This document shows, piece by piece, positions 1-8,549 of a DNA stretch of 64,000 bases (within the stretch, counting starts at the first letter, position 1; every line of letters starts with the position of its first letter). A model generated the notes under the pieces. It worked only from the letters and a program-made list of their open reading frames with translations. It did not search any database and had not been told where the DNA came from. The position numbers and the translations under genes were made by a program. Origin of the DNA: Bacillota bacterium. GTDB lineage: Bacteria; Bacillota; Clostridia; Peptostreptococcales; Acidaminobacteraceae. The stretch is taken from positions 1-64,000 of the forward strand of contig JAOARG010000040.1 of NCBI GenBank assembly GCA_025210655.1. The letters run 5' to 3'.

Positions 1-1
1 A

Positions 2-166
2 ATAGATGGAAACAAAAAGAAAATGGATATGAGAAGATGGAAGAACTCGAATACGAATATTGTTAATCGTGTTCTTCCAAACAGCTATTTCCATAAAGAA
101 AATAATCTAATAGATATGTCTACGTACAAGGTTGGGTCGGTCTCAAACTATTACTTTGGAGTATAG
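2..166 (+). CDS. C-terminal tail of probable group II intron-encoded protein (partial)
   Basis: This reading frame is open from the left window edge and stops at TAG 164-166, giving about 54 residues. It is basic and tryptophan-containing at first (MDMRRWKNSNTNIVNRVLPN) and ends 18 bases before intron domain V. Intron-encoded reverse transcriptase/maturases are normally encoded in domain IV and stop shortly before domain V, so the position fits such a tail. No catalytic RT motif lies inside the window, so the identification rests on position. A shorter alternative frame (1-66) also reaches a stop here and cannot be excluded. Confidence 0.45.
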   Translation: MDGNKKKMDMRRWKNSNTNIVNRVLPNSYFHKENNLIDMSTYKVGSVSNYYFGV

Positions 167-171
167 TTTGT

Positions 172-268
172 GAAAATTTGTCAGGAGCCGGATACGGCAA
201 ACGTAAGTCCGGTTCTGTGAGAGCGATGGAGGGCAAGGTCGCCCCTTGTCCCCTAGCTACTCGATCGA
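172..268 (+). ncRNA. Group II intron 3' end, domains V and VI
   Basis: Bases 185-215 fold as a domain V hairpin. GAGCCGGA pairs with TCCGGTTC, the AGC catalytic triad lies in the 5' strand, a short TACG/CGTA upper stem is capped by a GCAA-type loop, and a two-base AG bulge sits on the 3' side. The following sequence (about 220-262) gives a second hairpin, AGGGCAAGG against CCTTGTCCCT with a bulge, as expected of domain VI. The intron probably ends near 267. Only the 3' part lies in the window. Confidence 0.75.
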
Positions 269-294
269 AAAATGAAATCAAAGATATTTTTTAC

Positions 295-381
295 TAGACG
301 ATTTTGCCAGCAAAAGCATTAGACGAAAGTTTTCAAAAGAAAACGCACACTAGACAATTTTTTATCCAACAGATAAAAAAT
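295..381 (+). repeat. Linker-hairpin array, linker TAGACRA
   Basis: Three copies of TAGACGA/TAGACAA start at 295, 320 and 351. Each is followed by a different small perfect hairpin: TTTTGC-CA-GCAAAA (302-315), GTTTTC-AAAA-GAAAAC (329-344), and a 10-bp stem ATTTTTTATC/GATAAAAAAT (357-381). Stem sequences differ while the linker is kept. The array lies between the intron end and the response regulator promoter region. Function is unknown. Confidence 0.7.
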
Positions 382-409
382 CAAGGTAGTATTCTGTATA
401 CAAATAGTG

Positions 410-415
410 TATAAT
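410..415 (+). promoter_or_regulatory. Possible -10 box for the two-component operon
   Basis: A perfect TATAAT occurs about 75 bases before the response regulator start. No good -35 match is seen 16-18 bases upstream, so this is a weak call made from the -10 alone. Confidence 0.3.
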
Positions 416-490
416 GCAAATGAAAATTGTTAAAAAATTAGCATACATTTTATTACATATTCGCTATATGGCATTTGAGGAGGGACACTT

Positions 491-1180
491 ATGAAAAAAA
501 TTCTTATTATTGATGATGAAAAAGATATCATAATGTTACTTAAGGACTTTTTAGAAATTGAAAATTTTGAGGTTATTTTTACAACTAAGCCTGAGGAAGC
601 TATGGATTTGCTTACTGATGATGTGTCGATTGTTGTTCTTGATATTAATATGCCTGGTATTTCAGGTATTCAGTTGTGCAAGGATATTAGAAGGGTTAGT
701 AAGGTGCCTGTTTTATTTATTTCTTGTAACAGTTCTCAATCTGACAAGCTTCTTGGTCTTGGTGTAGGTGCTGATGATTATATTACTAAGCCTTTTGATC
801 CTATTGAGCTTATAGCTAGGATTAAGGCTAATATAAGAAGAAGTGAAAACTTTTCTACTAGTGAAAAAAATGTAGTATGCTTTGATGATATAACTTTATA
901 TATGAATAATTACAAGTTATTTAAGGGTGATAAGGAGATTAATATTTCTGGGAAGGAATTTGTTCTTCTTACTTTCTTTATAAAAAATGCCCATATTGTT
1001 CTTTCAAGGGATAAGATCCTTACGGAAGTTTGGGGCAATGATTATTATAATGAAAATGTTGTAAATACTACTATCAAAAGACTTAGAGATAAACTTAAGT
1101 CTCAAAGTGGTAAGACATATATCAAGACTATTTGGAGTGTTGGATATATGTTTGAAGCGGATGTGAAGTACGTTGAATAA
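491..1180 (+). CDS. OmpR/PhoB-family response regulator
   Basis: A 229-residue transcription factor with an N-terminal receiver domain (about 1-120) and a C-terminal winged-helix DNA-binding domain (about 130-228). The acidic pocket DD near residues 8-9, the phosphoacceptor Asp51 (VVLDINMPG) and the conserved Lys100 (ITKPF) are all present, so it should be phosphorylatable. The start is ATG 491 after GGAGGG. Its stop overlaps the start of the histidine kinase, which is therefore its partner. The two may control the molybdenum hydroxylase genes downstream, but nothing in the sequence proves it. Confidence 0.93.
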   Translation: MKKILIIDDEKDIIMLLKDFLEIENFEVIFTTKPEEAMDLLTDDVSIVVLDINMPGISGIQLCKDIRRVSKVPVLFISCNSSQSDKLLGLGVGADDYITKPFDPIELIARIKANIRRSENFSTSEKNVVCFDDITLYMNNYKLFKGDKEINISGKEFVLLTFFIKNAHIVLSRDKILTEVWGNDYYNENVVNTTIKRLRDKLKSQSGKTYIKTIWSVGYMFEADVKYVE

Positions 1181-2960
1181 AAGGCGTATCAAACATCTAA
1201 TACTTATTGGATTTACAACTCTTTGTTTGGTATCCAATTTACTCGTCTTCTCATTTATGAAGAACTATTATGAAGAAATAACTATACAGAGAAGTGAAGA
1301 AAGTGGTAGGTATTCTGTAGAACTAAATACTAAGCTTATTGAAGGTTGGATTGATGATAAGATTATTCTGCTTACTGATTTGCGAAATAGACTTAAATAT
1401 ATGAGTTTTGATCAAGAGGATGAAATAAATTTTGTTCTTAATAGATATGCTAATGTTGCTACCAGCTATAATAGTTTTTACATTGGTACTGAGCATAATG
1501 AATTCATTGATGGTGAGGGATGGCTACCTGAGGATGATTATGCTGTTATTGAAAGGCCCTGGTATATAGATGCTGTAAATAATGATGGCAAACCTGCCAT
1601 TACACCTTACTATGATGTGAGACTTAACAGGGAAGTAATTGGTATTTCTCTTACAGCAAGACTTAAGGATACTAATTGTGTAATCGGAAGTAATATGGAC
1701 ACAAAAGCTATTATTGAATTGCTTGAAGGAATAGATTATTTGGATACTGGATTTGGATTTATTGTAGATTGTAATAATGAACTTGTTGTTTTACCTAAAA
1801 CTTTGACAATTGAAGAGAGTAAGGAGATAGAAAAAATTCTGGACAAGGATTATTTTTCTCCAGACCATCAGAATAAGCTTCTCCTGAGGGAAGATAAGTA
1901 TACTATAATCAGTGAGAAATTTGAAAAGTATGACTGGAATCTTGTACTGGTTGCAAAATCCAGTGAGTTCAATGCTTCTCAAGAGGATTTGAGTAGAAAA
2001 ATAAATGGAATATTTGTATTAATGCTTATAGTTGTAATTTTGTTTAGTCTTTATGTATCAAGGAAAATATCTAAACCAATAGAGAAATTGATCTGTAAGG
2101 TAAGGGGTATATCAAACGGAGATTTCAACAATAGCGTACTTATAAAAAGTAGTTGGGAGATCGGGATATTAAGTAAACAAATGGAAAATATGAGGATTAA
2201 TGTCCTTAGAATTCTTGAAGAAATGGAAGTTGAAAGTGAAATTATATCAGCAAGCCATCAACATCTTGAGGAATATCTTAATAACACCAAGAAGGGTACA
2301 GCAACTTTTGTATCACACCTTTCCCATGATATCAAAACACCTGTAACCTTGATAAAGGGATATGCAACAGGTCTTAAGGCAGGTATAGCTACGACTGAGG
2401 AGAAAAAAGAACAGTATCTTGAAAGTATTATTACAAGGGCTGATCAAATAGAAAAGATTCTTACAGACAATCTTGAAAATGTACACCACATAAATAACGA
2501 ACTTGTGATAAATAAAAAAGATATAGAGTTAACAGACTTTATAAATACAATTCATAGCACAAGTCGAGACTATATTGAATCAAGTAATAGGGAATACTTT
2601 TCTGACATAAGACTTGAAGATACTACTTCAAAAATAAGTCTAGATATAGTAAAAATACAAAGAGTAATGGATAACTTATTATCCAATGCAATAAAGTTTT
2701 CAGGTGGTGGTTCAATGATAAGTCTGAAAATGTATATTGAAGATAATAAGTTATACGTAGCAGTAAAGGACCAGGGAAAAGGTATAAGTGAAGAAGATAT
2801 TGAGAAAATATTCGATGTATTCTACAGGGCAGACAAATCCCAAAAAGGATACGGCTTAGGCCTAAGTGTCTGCAAATCAATAATAAAGGGCCATGGTGGA
2901 GATATGTTTGTTAAGAACCATGGTAGTGGAAGTGTTGTAGGGTTTTGGCTTTCAATATAG
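1173..2960 (+). CDS. Membrane sensor histidine kinase with extracellular dCache-like domain
   Basis: A 595-residue kinase starting at TTG 1173 inside the end of the response regulator gene, a translational-coupling overlap. Order: transmembrane helix about 9-29; an extracellular sensor with a PWYIDAV...TPYYD signature typical of Cache domains; a second transmembrane helix near 277-295; a HAMP linker; a dimerisation/phosphoacceptor helix with His385 (SHLSHDIKTP); an ATPase domain with N box NLLSNAIKF, DQGKGIS and GYGLGLSV. Cache sensors usually bind small carboxylates, amino acids or purine-type ligands. The ligand here is unknown. The TAG stop runs straight into the repeat array that follows. 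Confidence 0.92.
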   Translation: MNKRRIKHLILIGFTTLCLVSNLLVFSFMKNYYEEITIQRSEESGRYSVELNTKLIEGWIDDKIILLTDLRNRLKYMSFDQEDEINFVLNRYANVATSYNSFYIGTEHNEFIDGEGWLPEDDYAVIERPWYIDAVNNDGKPAITPYYDVRLNREVIGISLTARLKDTNCVIGSNMDTKAIIELLEGIDYLDTGFGFIVDCNNELVVLPKTLTIEESKEIEKILDKDYFSPDHQNKLLLREDKYTIISEKFEKYDWNLVLVAKSSEFNASQEDLSRKINGIFVLMLIVVILFSLYVSRKISKPIEKLICKVRGISNGDFNNSVLIKSSWEIGILSKQMENMRINVLRILEEMEVESEIISASHQHLEEYLNNTKKGTATFVSHLSHDIKTPVTLIKGYATGLKAGIATTEEKKEQYLESIITRADQIEKILTDNLENVHHINNELVINKKDIELTDFINTIHSTSRDYIESSNREYFSDIRLEDTTSKISLDIVKIQRVMDNLLSNAIKFSGGGSMISLKMYIEDNKLYVAVKDQGKGISEEDIEKIFDVFYRADKSQKGYGLGLSVCKSIIKGHGGDMFVKNHGSGSVVGFWLSI

Positions 2961-3076
2961 CTGGGCTGACAAGGCGCTTCCATGAAGCTCGACAAGACAT
3001 TCATTAGCATTCATTCGACAAGTTGGGATATGTTTTACAATCCCTCGACAAGTCCTTGCTTTGCAACTCGTACAAG
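2958..3076 (+). repeat. Linker-hairpin array, linker CGACAAG
   Basis: Linkers TGACAAG (2967), CGACAAG (2990, 3016, 3046) and CGTACAAG (3069) are spaced 23, 26, 30 and 23 bases apart. Between them lie GCTTC-CAT-GAAGC (2976-2988), a degenerate unit (2997-3015), GGGAT-A-TGT/ACA-ATCCC (3025-3044) and TTGC-TTT-GCAA (3056-3066). The array begins at the kinase stop codon, where TAG is followed by CTGGGCT, resembling the linker of the next array. Confidence 0.7.
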
Positions 3077-3120
3077 GGTATTTTTCACTAGGGTGAAGAA
3101 ATAAGAATTAAAGACTTTTG

Positions 3121-3153
3121 AAAAGACTTTCTAGAAATCTAGAGGGTCTTTTT
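3121..3153 (+). terminator. Rho-independent terminator of the two-component operon
   Basis: AAAAGAC pairs with GTCTTTT, enclosing an inner TCTAGA-AA-TCTAGA stem, and a T-run follows. It lies about 160 bases after the kinase stop, beyond the CGACAAG array, so that array would be transcribed as a 3' untranslated region. Confidence 0.85.
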
Positions 3154-3172
3154 TAATTTTTTGATTTGACTT

Positions 3173-3325
3173 TCTCATAAGAGAAGTTTCCATGAACTAG
3201 CTTTCGTAAGAAAGTGCTGGGCTAAGAATAAATTCAATGAATTCTTGCTGGGCTCGTATCAATGATACGGCTAGGCTAAGCACCTAAGGTGCTGCTAAGC
3301 TAAAAATATGCCCTAAACCATATTT
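3173..3325 (+). repeat. Linker-hairpin array, linker GCTGGGCTA/GCTAAGCTAA
   Basis: Hairpins alternate with a GCT-rich linker. Hairpins: TCTC-ATAA-GAGA (3173), AGTT/AACT, CTTTC-GTAA-GAAAG, AAGAAT/ATTCTT, CGTATC-AAT-GATACG, AGCACCT-A-AGGTGCT and AAATATG/CATATTT (3304-3325). Linkers: TGCTGGGCTA (3215), TGCTGGGCT (3246), GGCTAGGCTA (3269) and GCTAAGCTAA (3294). The array follows the terminator and precedes the palindromes upstream of the hydroxylase operon. Confidence 0.75.
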
Positions 3326-3328
3326 TTC

Positions 3329-3351
3329 AATTATTACAATTTGTAATAATT
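3329..3351. promoter_or_regulatory. 23-bp palindrome, candidate operator
   Basis: A perfect inverted repeat with 11-bp arms AATTATTACAA / TTGTAATAATT around one central T. It is about 140 bases upstream of the molybdenum hydroxylase start and lacks a T-run for termination, so a dimeric repressor or activator site is the likelier reading. Confidence 0.5.
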
Positions 3352-3360
3352 CATTATATT

Positions 3361-3378
3361 TTGTTATAAAAATAACAA
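3361..3378. promoter_or_regulatory. Second palindrome, candidate operator
   Basis: TTGTTAT-AAAA-ATAACAA, a perfect 7-bp inverted repeat ten bases after the preceding palindrome. Two neighbouring palindromes before a catabolic operon suggest cooperative regulator binding. No regulator gene is identified with certainty. Confidence 0.4.
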
Positions 3379-3489
3379 AGTTCTGTGTTTTTTACTTGTT
3401 ATTATTATTCATGTAATTGAAAAGGTTTACGGATTTTGTTTGTTAAAAATAAAACAATTACGACTATTTGCGAAGAAAGAGGGTTAAAG

Positions 3490-5742
3490 ATGAGTATTAT
3501 AGGTTCTAATTATCCAATTCATGACGCCATTGGCAAGGCTACTGGTGAAACGATTTACACAGGAGACATGAAACTAAAGGGCATGTTACATGCAGCTGTA
3601 GTGTTCAGTACAATTCCACATGGTAAGGTTAAGTCCATAGATGATTCTAAGGCACTTGCTGTTTCTGGTGTTGTAAAGGTGCTTCATTGTTTCAACACGT
3701 CAGAAAACAAATACAACAGATATAGAAGAGAAGCGGGCCAAGATGTTCCTGATCAAGAGAGGGTTTTTAATGACCACGTAAGATTTGTCGGTGACAAAAT
3801 TGCAGCAGTAGTTGCTGAAACAGAGCAGATAGCTCGTAAGGCAGCAAAACTTATTGAAGTAACTTATGAAGAACTACCATATACATTAGATGTTGAAGAA
3901 ACATTATCAGGTAAGATTGATGGAATACATCCAGAAGGAACTGTATTCAAGTATGATTATCAGATTGGAAAAGATGAGGAATTAGAAGAGGCTGATGTAG
4001 AAATAACTACTACTACTAATTTTCCAAGTATAGATCATTTACCTATGGAGACACACGCAGTTGTTGCTTCATATGAAAGATCACTTAATCAATTAACTAT
4101 TTGGAGTCCATGTCAGAGTGTTCACGGTATTAGAACAGTTGTTGCTGATTTAATGGAGATGCCATATAACAAGGTTAGGGTAATCAAGGCGACTATGGGT
4201 GGTTCTTTCGGCGGTAAGCAGGAAGTTTTACTTGAGGGAATTGCAGCTGTATGTTCCCAGGCAACTGGCAAGCCAGTTAGATTAGTTTTCAATAGAGAAG
4301 AGGATTTTATATCTACAATTTCTAGGGGAGCTATTGCAAGTACAATGACTTCTAAGTTTACTAAGGACGGAAAACTTATTGCACTTATGCCAAATGTTAC
4401 ATTAAATGCAGGTGCATATCTTTCAAATTCCTTAGCATATGTAACTGTAATGGGTGGAAAACTTTTCAGAACTTACAGCTACCCGTATGCAAAGTTTGAA
4501 TCACAAGCAGTAATTACTAATAGACCTGTTTCAGGTGGATACAGAGGATGGTCTGCTCCTGAAATTACTATTATAGTTGAGCATAACTTAAATGAAGCTG
4601 CTAAAAAGCTTGGTATAGACCCACTTGAGCTAAGACTTATGAATGCGGCTAAAACAGATGAAATAGATAAGTACAATGATATTTCTCTTGGAGAAATCAG
4701 ACTTGTTGAGTGTCTTGAGAGAGGTAGAGATAATTTCTACTGGAATAAGAGAAAAGAAGAAATTGAAGTATTCAACAAAGAAAATTTAAGATACAAGCGT
4801 GGACTTGGTGTTGCTTGTGGTGGACACGTAAGTGGATTCTATCCTAAAAAACAAGACTTCTCTATGGCTGAATTAAAAATGGCTGAAGATGGTACTGTAA
4901 TTATCAAAGCAACTCTTCATGATCATGGTTGTGGAACAGTAAGAGCAATGCAGATGATCGCTGCAGAGGTACTTGGTATAGCTGTAGACGATGTTAGAGC
5001 AAGTGAAGGTGATACTCACAACTCTCCTTACGAAGCAGGATGTTATTCAAGTAAGACAACTTACGTACTTGGTAGAGCTGTTCATGATGCGGCTATTAAG
5101 CTTAAGGAAGAAATGGCTAAAGCAGCAGCAGAACTTCACGGAGTTGAAGTTTCAGATATTGAAGTTGCAAATGGAAAGGTAACATCAAAAGTGGATGAGT
5201 CTATCAACTACACTTACGGAGAGATTGCTGTTAAGAGTTTAAGAACTTTAGAAAAGGAAATTTGCTCAGCTCATCAGCATATAAATAAATCAAACCCAGG
5301 AACAGTTGGAGTTCACTTAGCTTATGTTGAAGTTGATACTTATACTGGAATGACTCAGATTTTAGATTATCTTGCAGTATGTGATATCGGTAAGGCTATA
5401 AATAGAGAAATGTGTGTTGCACAGGTACAAGGTGCTGTTGTTATGGGTGCTGGAGCTGCTCTTACTGAGCATATACATTTAAATGATAGGGGAGAAGCTA
5501 CAAGAAGTATTAAGGATTATCACGTAATCAATTCTTTCGAAGCTCCAAAGATCCGTGTTGATTTAGTTGAAGATGAAGGAACTGATGGACCATTTGGTGC
5601 TAAGTCAATTGGTGAGGTATGCTACGTTCCTGTATCAGCAGCAGTTGCTGGAGCAGTAAATGATGCTCTTGATTCTAGTATTGGTGATTTACCACTTAAT
5701 GCTGATGTAATTGCTAAGTATTTAATGAGTAAGTCAAAATAA
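3490..5742 (+). CDS. Xanthine dehydrogenase-family molybdopterin-binding large subunit
   Basis: A 750-residue catalytic subunit of a molybdenum hydroxylase. The start chosen is ATG 3490, preceded by GAAAGAGGG; an upstream in-frame TTG has no ribosome binding site. The N-terminal part (IGKATGETIYTGD) is the ferredoxin-like a/b hammerhead domain, followed by molybdopterin-binding segments GGSFGGKQE and GGYRGWSAPE. Near the C terminus GPFGAKSIGE carries the expected catalytic glutamate. The large subunit is in one piece, unlike the split nicotinate dehydrogenase at 49734-51985. The substrate is unknown; purines or another N-heterocycle are plausible for the family. Confidence 0.9.
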   Translation: MSIIGSNYPIHDAIGKATGETIYTGDMKLKGMLHAAVVFSTIPHGKVKSIDDSKALAVSGVVKVLHCFNTSENKYNRYRREAGQDVPDQERVFNDHVRFVGDKIAAVVAETEQIARKAAKLIEVTYEELPYTLDVEETLSGKIDGIHPEGTVFKYDYQIGKDEELEEADVEITTTTNFPSIDHLPMETHAVVASYERSLNQLTIWSPCQSVHGIRTVVADLMEMPYNKVRVIKATMGGSFGGKQEVLLEGIAAVCSQATGKPVRLVFNREEDFISTISRGAIASTMTSKFTKDGKLIALMPNVTLNAGAYLSNSLAYVTVMGGKLFRTYSYPYAKFESQAVITNRPVSGGYRGWSAPEITIIVEHNLNEAAKKLGIDPLELRLMNAAKTDEIDKYNDISLGEIRLVECLERGRDNFYWNKRKEEIEVFNKENLRYKRGLGVACGGHVSGFYPKKQDFSMAELKMAEDGTVIIKATLHDHGCGTVRAMQMIAAEVLGIAVDDVRASEGDTHNSPYEAGCYSSKTTYVLGRAVHDAAIKLKEEMAKAAAELHGVEVSDIEVANGKVTSKVDESINYTYGEIAVKSLRTLEKEICSAHQHINKSNPGTVGVHLAYVEVDTYTGMTQILDYLAVCDIGKAINREMCVAQVQGAVVMGAGAALTEHIHLNDRGEATRSIKDYHVINSFEAPKIRVDLVEDEGTDGPFGAKSIGEVCYVPVSAAVAGAVNDALDSSIGDLPLNADVIAKYLMSKSK

Positions 5743-5766
5743 GCAGTGAAGAAGGAAGGGAATATG

Positions 5767-6234
5767 ATGGAACTTAAATTTAAAGTTAATGGAATAGATA
5801 GGGTTTTAAATGTTAGCCCTGATAAAAGATTGTTAGATATCCTTAGGGAAGACCTTGATTTAACTGGTACTAAGGAAGGTTGTGCAGAAGGTGAGTGTGG
5901 AGCTTGTACAGTATTAATTGATAAAGTAGCAGTTCACTCTTGTCTAAAAGTAGCAGCACAAATGTCTGGTAAAGAGGTAACAACTATAGAAGGTTTAGCT
6001 GAAAATGGAGAACTAGACAGAGTTCAGAAAATTTTCGTAGAAGAGACAGCAATTCAGTGTGGATACTGTACGACAGGTATGATTATGTCTACTAAGGGAC
6101 TTTTATATCACAATAGTAATCCAACTGAAGAAGATATAAATACTGCACTTTCTGGTAACATCTGTAGATGTTCTGGATATGAGCAGATTACAAATGCTGT
6201 AAAGAGATCAGCAGAAGAGATGGGGGAGAAATAA
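5767..6234 (+). CDS. Molybdenum hydroxylase 2Fe-2S subunit
   Basis: About 155 residues, the usual length of the family. It holds two [2Fe-2S] sites: a plant-ferredoxin-type loop CAEGECGACTVL with a distal Cys (VHSC), and a C-terminal four-helix domain with CGYCTTGM and CRCSGY. It carries electrons from the molybdenum centre to FAD. Two adjacent ATGs (5764, 5767) follow GAAGGAAGGG; the second has better spacing. It lies between the large and FAD subunit genes of the same enzyme. Confidence 0.93.
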   Translation: MELKFKVNGIDRVLNVSPDKRLLDILREDLDLTGTKEGCAEGECGACTVLIDKVAVHSCLKVAAQMSGKEVTTIEGLAENGELDRVQKIFVEETAIQCGYCTTGMIMSTKGLLYHNSNPTEEDINTALSGNICRCSGYEQITNAVKRSAEEMGEK

Positions 6235-6235
6235 T

Positions 6236-7081
6236 ATGAAAAATTTTATGCCAAATTCCTTATCAGAGCTTTATAGCGACTTAGCTAATCTTACTCCGGC
6301 TAGCAAGGTAATCGGAGGAGGTACAGACCTAGTAATGCACTTAAATGCAGGAAGGGTTGAGCCTGATGCACTTTTATACCTTGAAAATATTGAAGAAACT
6401 AGAACTATCAAAATGGATGGAGATACTTTGGTTATTGGTGCTGGAGTGACTATGAATGAAATGGTGAACTCTGAACTTCTTAAGGGCAAGTTCCAAAGTA
6501 TCATCGATGCTGCTGGAGATGTAGGCTCAGAACAGATTAGAAATTCTGGTACTATTGGTGGAAATATTGCCAATGCTTCTCCTGCTGGGGACCTTATTCC
6601 AATCATGTTTATGATGGATGCAGTTCTTGTGATTGCAAGTTCTGAAGGTGCTCTAAAAAAAGTAGCTATAAAGGACTTTATTGTAGGACCTGGAAAGACA
6701 ACTTTAGGTCATAATGAAGTAATTATTGCAGTAAGATTAGCAGTACCTAAGTCAGACAAGTATATTTCTAGATTCGTAAAATTAGGCTCTAGAAAGAAAG
6801 TTACTATTTCAAGAATCTGTGTTTCTATGGGTCTTGAAATTGAAGATGAAGTAATCAAATCTGCTTCAGTTTATGTAGGTTCTATTTCAATATTACCAAT
6901 CAAATTAGAAGATGCTGAAAAAATTATGATTGGAAAGAAAATCGATCACGAATTAAAAATGGCAGTAGCTAAGGTTCTTTCAGACAAGATCATGGAAGTT
7001 ACTCCAGAGAAATTTGACAGAGATTATAAAGTTTGGGCTTCTAAGGGTGTCATTGCTGACGTTCTTGAGTGTTTCCAATAA
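6236..7081 (+). CDS. Molybdenum hydroxylase FAD-binding subunit
   Basis: 281 residues of the CO dehydrogenase flavoprotein type. The FAD-binding signatures GGGTDLVM (about residues 22-30) and IGGNIANASPAGDLIP (about 107-122) are present, with a C-terminal CO-dehydrogenase flavoprotein domain. It starts one base after the 2Fe-2S gene, preceded by GGGGAGA, so the three subunits should be made together. It passes electrons from the iron-sulphur subunit to an unidentified acceptor. Confidence 0.93.
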   Translation: MKNFMPNSLSELYSDLANLTPASKVIGGGTDLVMHLNAGRVEPDALLYLENIEETRTIKMDGDTLVIGAGVTMNEMVNSELLKGKFQSIIDAAGDVGSEQIRNSGTIGGNIANASPAGDLIPIMFMMDAVLVIASSEGALKKVAIKDFIVGPGKTTLGHNEVIIAVRLAVPKSDKYISRFVKLGSRKKVTISRICVSMGLEIEDEVIKSASVYVGSISILPIKLEDAEKIMIGKKIDHELKMAVAKVLSDKIMEVTPEKFDRDYKVWASKGVIADVLECFQ

Positions 7082-7097
7082 AAATTAGGGGGCTATT

Positions 7098-8447
7098 ATG
7101 GAAAAATCAGTTTCGAAAAAGAATACTGGGGAAAATATCAGTATTCAAGCTGTAATGAGATTTTTAATATTAAGTTTAATCGGGATATTCTTATTCTTTA
7201 TCCCAGTAAAAGGTACTAGTGTACCACTTGTTGTTATTATTGGATGGGCTAGAAAAGCTCTTGGTCCACATATGCTATACAATATAGTATTTTGGTCAGC
7301 AATCGGACTTAACCTTTCTATTTTCTTAGGAAAAGTTGTTAAGTTAGAGCCTTTTGCAAAATGGCATAAGAACGAAACTATGAGTCAGATTATTCTTTAC
7401 CTTGTAGCATTAGTATCTTATATCTGTATTACATTAAAAGTAGGTTCAGAAGAGTTTATATTCTTAGATAAAAGAATTGGTGGAGAGGTTGCACATGTTT
7501 CACCACTTATTTTCTCAACAATTTTCTTTGCAGGTTGGTTAATATATTTTGTACTAAAGTCAGGTATTGTTGAGTTCACAGGTACACTGATTGAGCCTCT
7601 TATGAAGCCATTATTCAAACTTCCAGGTGTTGCTGGAATCGATGCATTATCATCATTTGTTGTATCTCCAGCTGTAGGTACTCAAATTTCTGAAGAGTAC
7701 TATAAAGAAAATGTATATACAAGAAAAGAAGCAATTGGTGCGGCTACTTCTTTCAGTACTTGTAGTATTGGTTTCGTAGTAGTTATGGCATCTATCGGTG
7801 GCGTTCCAGAAATGTCTGGAGTTATGACACTTTGTGTTGTTGGAGTAGCACTTCTTATGACTGCTATTATGATGAGAATTCCTCCAATTTCTAAGTATGA
7901 AGATGTATACTTCAATGGAACTACTGAAATGAAGGCTAAAGAAGAAGTTGAAGGTAGTTTACTTAAGAGAGCTATCGTTGCTGGAGCAAGAAAGTCTGAA
8001 GAATTTTCTATAGTTGAATTCATCATGAACATTAAAACAGCAGCTAAGTTTGCAATTACAATCGTTACATTCATGAGTGCTATAGTTATTATTACATTAA
8101 CTATTGTTTACCATACAGATTTATTCGTATGGTTAGGAAAGCCATTTGAGTATATCTTTGCTTTACTTGGTCTTCCAAATGCAGACCTTATTTCATCAGC
8201 TCCTGTATTAACATTGCCATCACTTACATTACCGGTATCGGCTATGGCAGGACTTGATATTGCACCACAAAGTAGATTCTTCGTTACTTTACTTTCTATC
8301 GTTCAGATTTTATTCATGTCTGAGGCTGGAAATGCTGTAATGAACTCTAAAATGAAAGTATCTCTTAAAGATATTATGATTTTATTCATCGTTAGAACTG
8401 CAATTGCTATCCCAATTGTTGCTGCGATATCCCATATCTTATACTAA
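7098..8447 (+). CDS. YjiH-family integral membrane protein (nucleoside-recognition/Gate domain)
   Basis: 449 residues with about ten hydrophobic segments, beginning near residue 22 (FLILSLIGIFLFFIPV). It resembles the YjiH group of Gate-domain proteins related to nucleoside transporters (SSFVVSPAVGTQISEEYYKE region). It follows the hydroxylase genes by 16 bases after an AGGGGG site, so uptake of the hydroxylase substrate or a product is a reasonable guess. Family members have no settled substrate. Confidence 0.7.
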   Translation: MEKSVSKKNTGENISIQAVMRFLILSLIGIFLFFIPVKGTSVPLVVIIGWARKALGPHMLYNIVFWSAIGLNLSIFLGKVVKLEPFAKWHKNETMSQIILYLVALVSYICITLKVGSEEFIFLDKRIGGEVAHVSPLIFSTIFFAGWLIYFVLKSGIVEFTGTLIEPLMKPLFKLPGVAGIDALSSFVVSPAVGTQISEEYYKENVYTRKEAIGAATSFSTCSIGFVVVMASIGGVPEMSGVMTLCVVGVALLMTAIMMRIPPISKYEDVYFNGTTEMKAKEEVEGSLLKRAIVAGARKSEEFSIVEFIMNIKTAAKFAITIVTFMSAIVIITLTIVYHTDLFVWLGKPFEYIFALLGLPNADLISSAPVLTLPSLTLPVSAMAGLDIAPQSRFFVTLLSIVQILFMSEAGNAVMNSKMKVSLKDIMILFIVRTAIAIPIVAAISHILY

Positions 8448-8484
8448 AATTAAGATATTTTGTGATAAATATAATTAATCCTTT

Positions 8485-8516
8485 TCAGCATCTCTTACTT
8501 CGGTATGGGATGCTGA
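8485..8516 (+). other. Intercistronic hairpin with TTCG loop
   Basis: TCAGCATC pairs with GATGCTGA, and an inner TAC-TTCG-GTA forms a stable tetraloop. No T-run follows. It lies between the two transporter genes and may stabilise the upstream mRNA or reduce read-through. Confidence 0.55.
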
Positions 8517-8549
8517 AACTCTAATGAGATAACAAAATGAGGTGAGACT

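Noticed and set aside
1..66. Short frame-1 open stretch ending at TAA 64-66 as the intron protein tail
   Set aside because: The frame ending at 164-166 is longer and stops closer to domain V, the more usual arrangement. The call stays uncertain.
3436..3489. N-terminal extension of the first hydroxylase large subunit from TTG 3436
   Set aside because: No ribosome binding site, and the added residues do not fit the family; ATG 3490 follows GAAAGAGGG.
3490..7081. A second nicotinate dehydrogenase
   Set aside because: The large subunit is in one piece and there is no pathway gene, sigma-54 promoter or TTTCA-N4-TGAAA site next to it.
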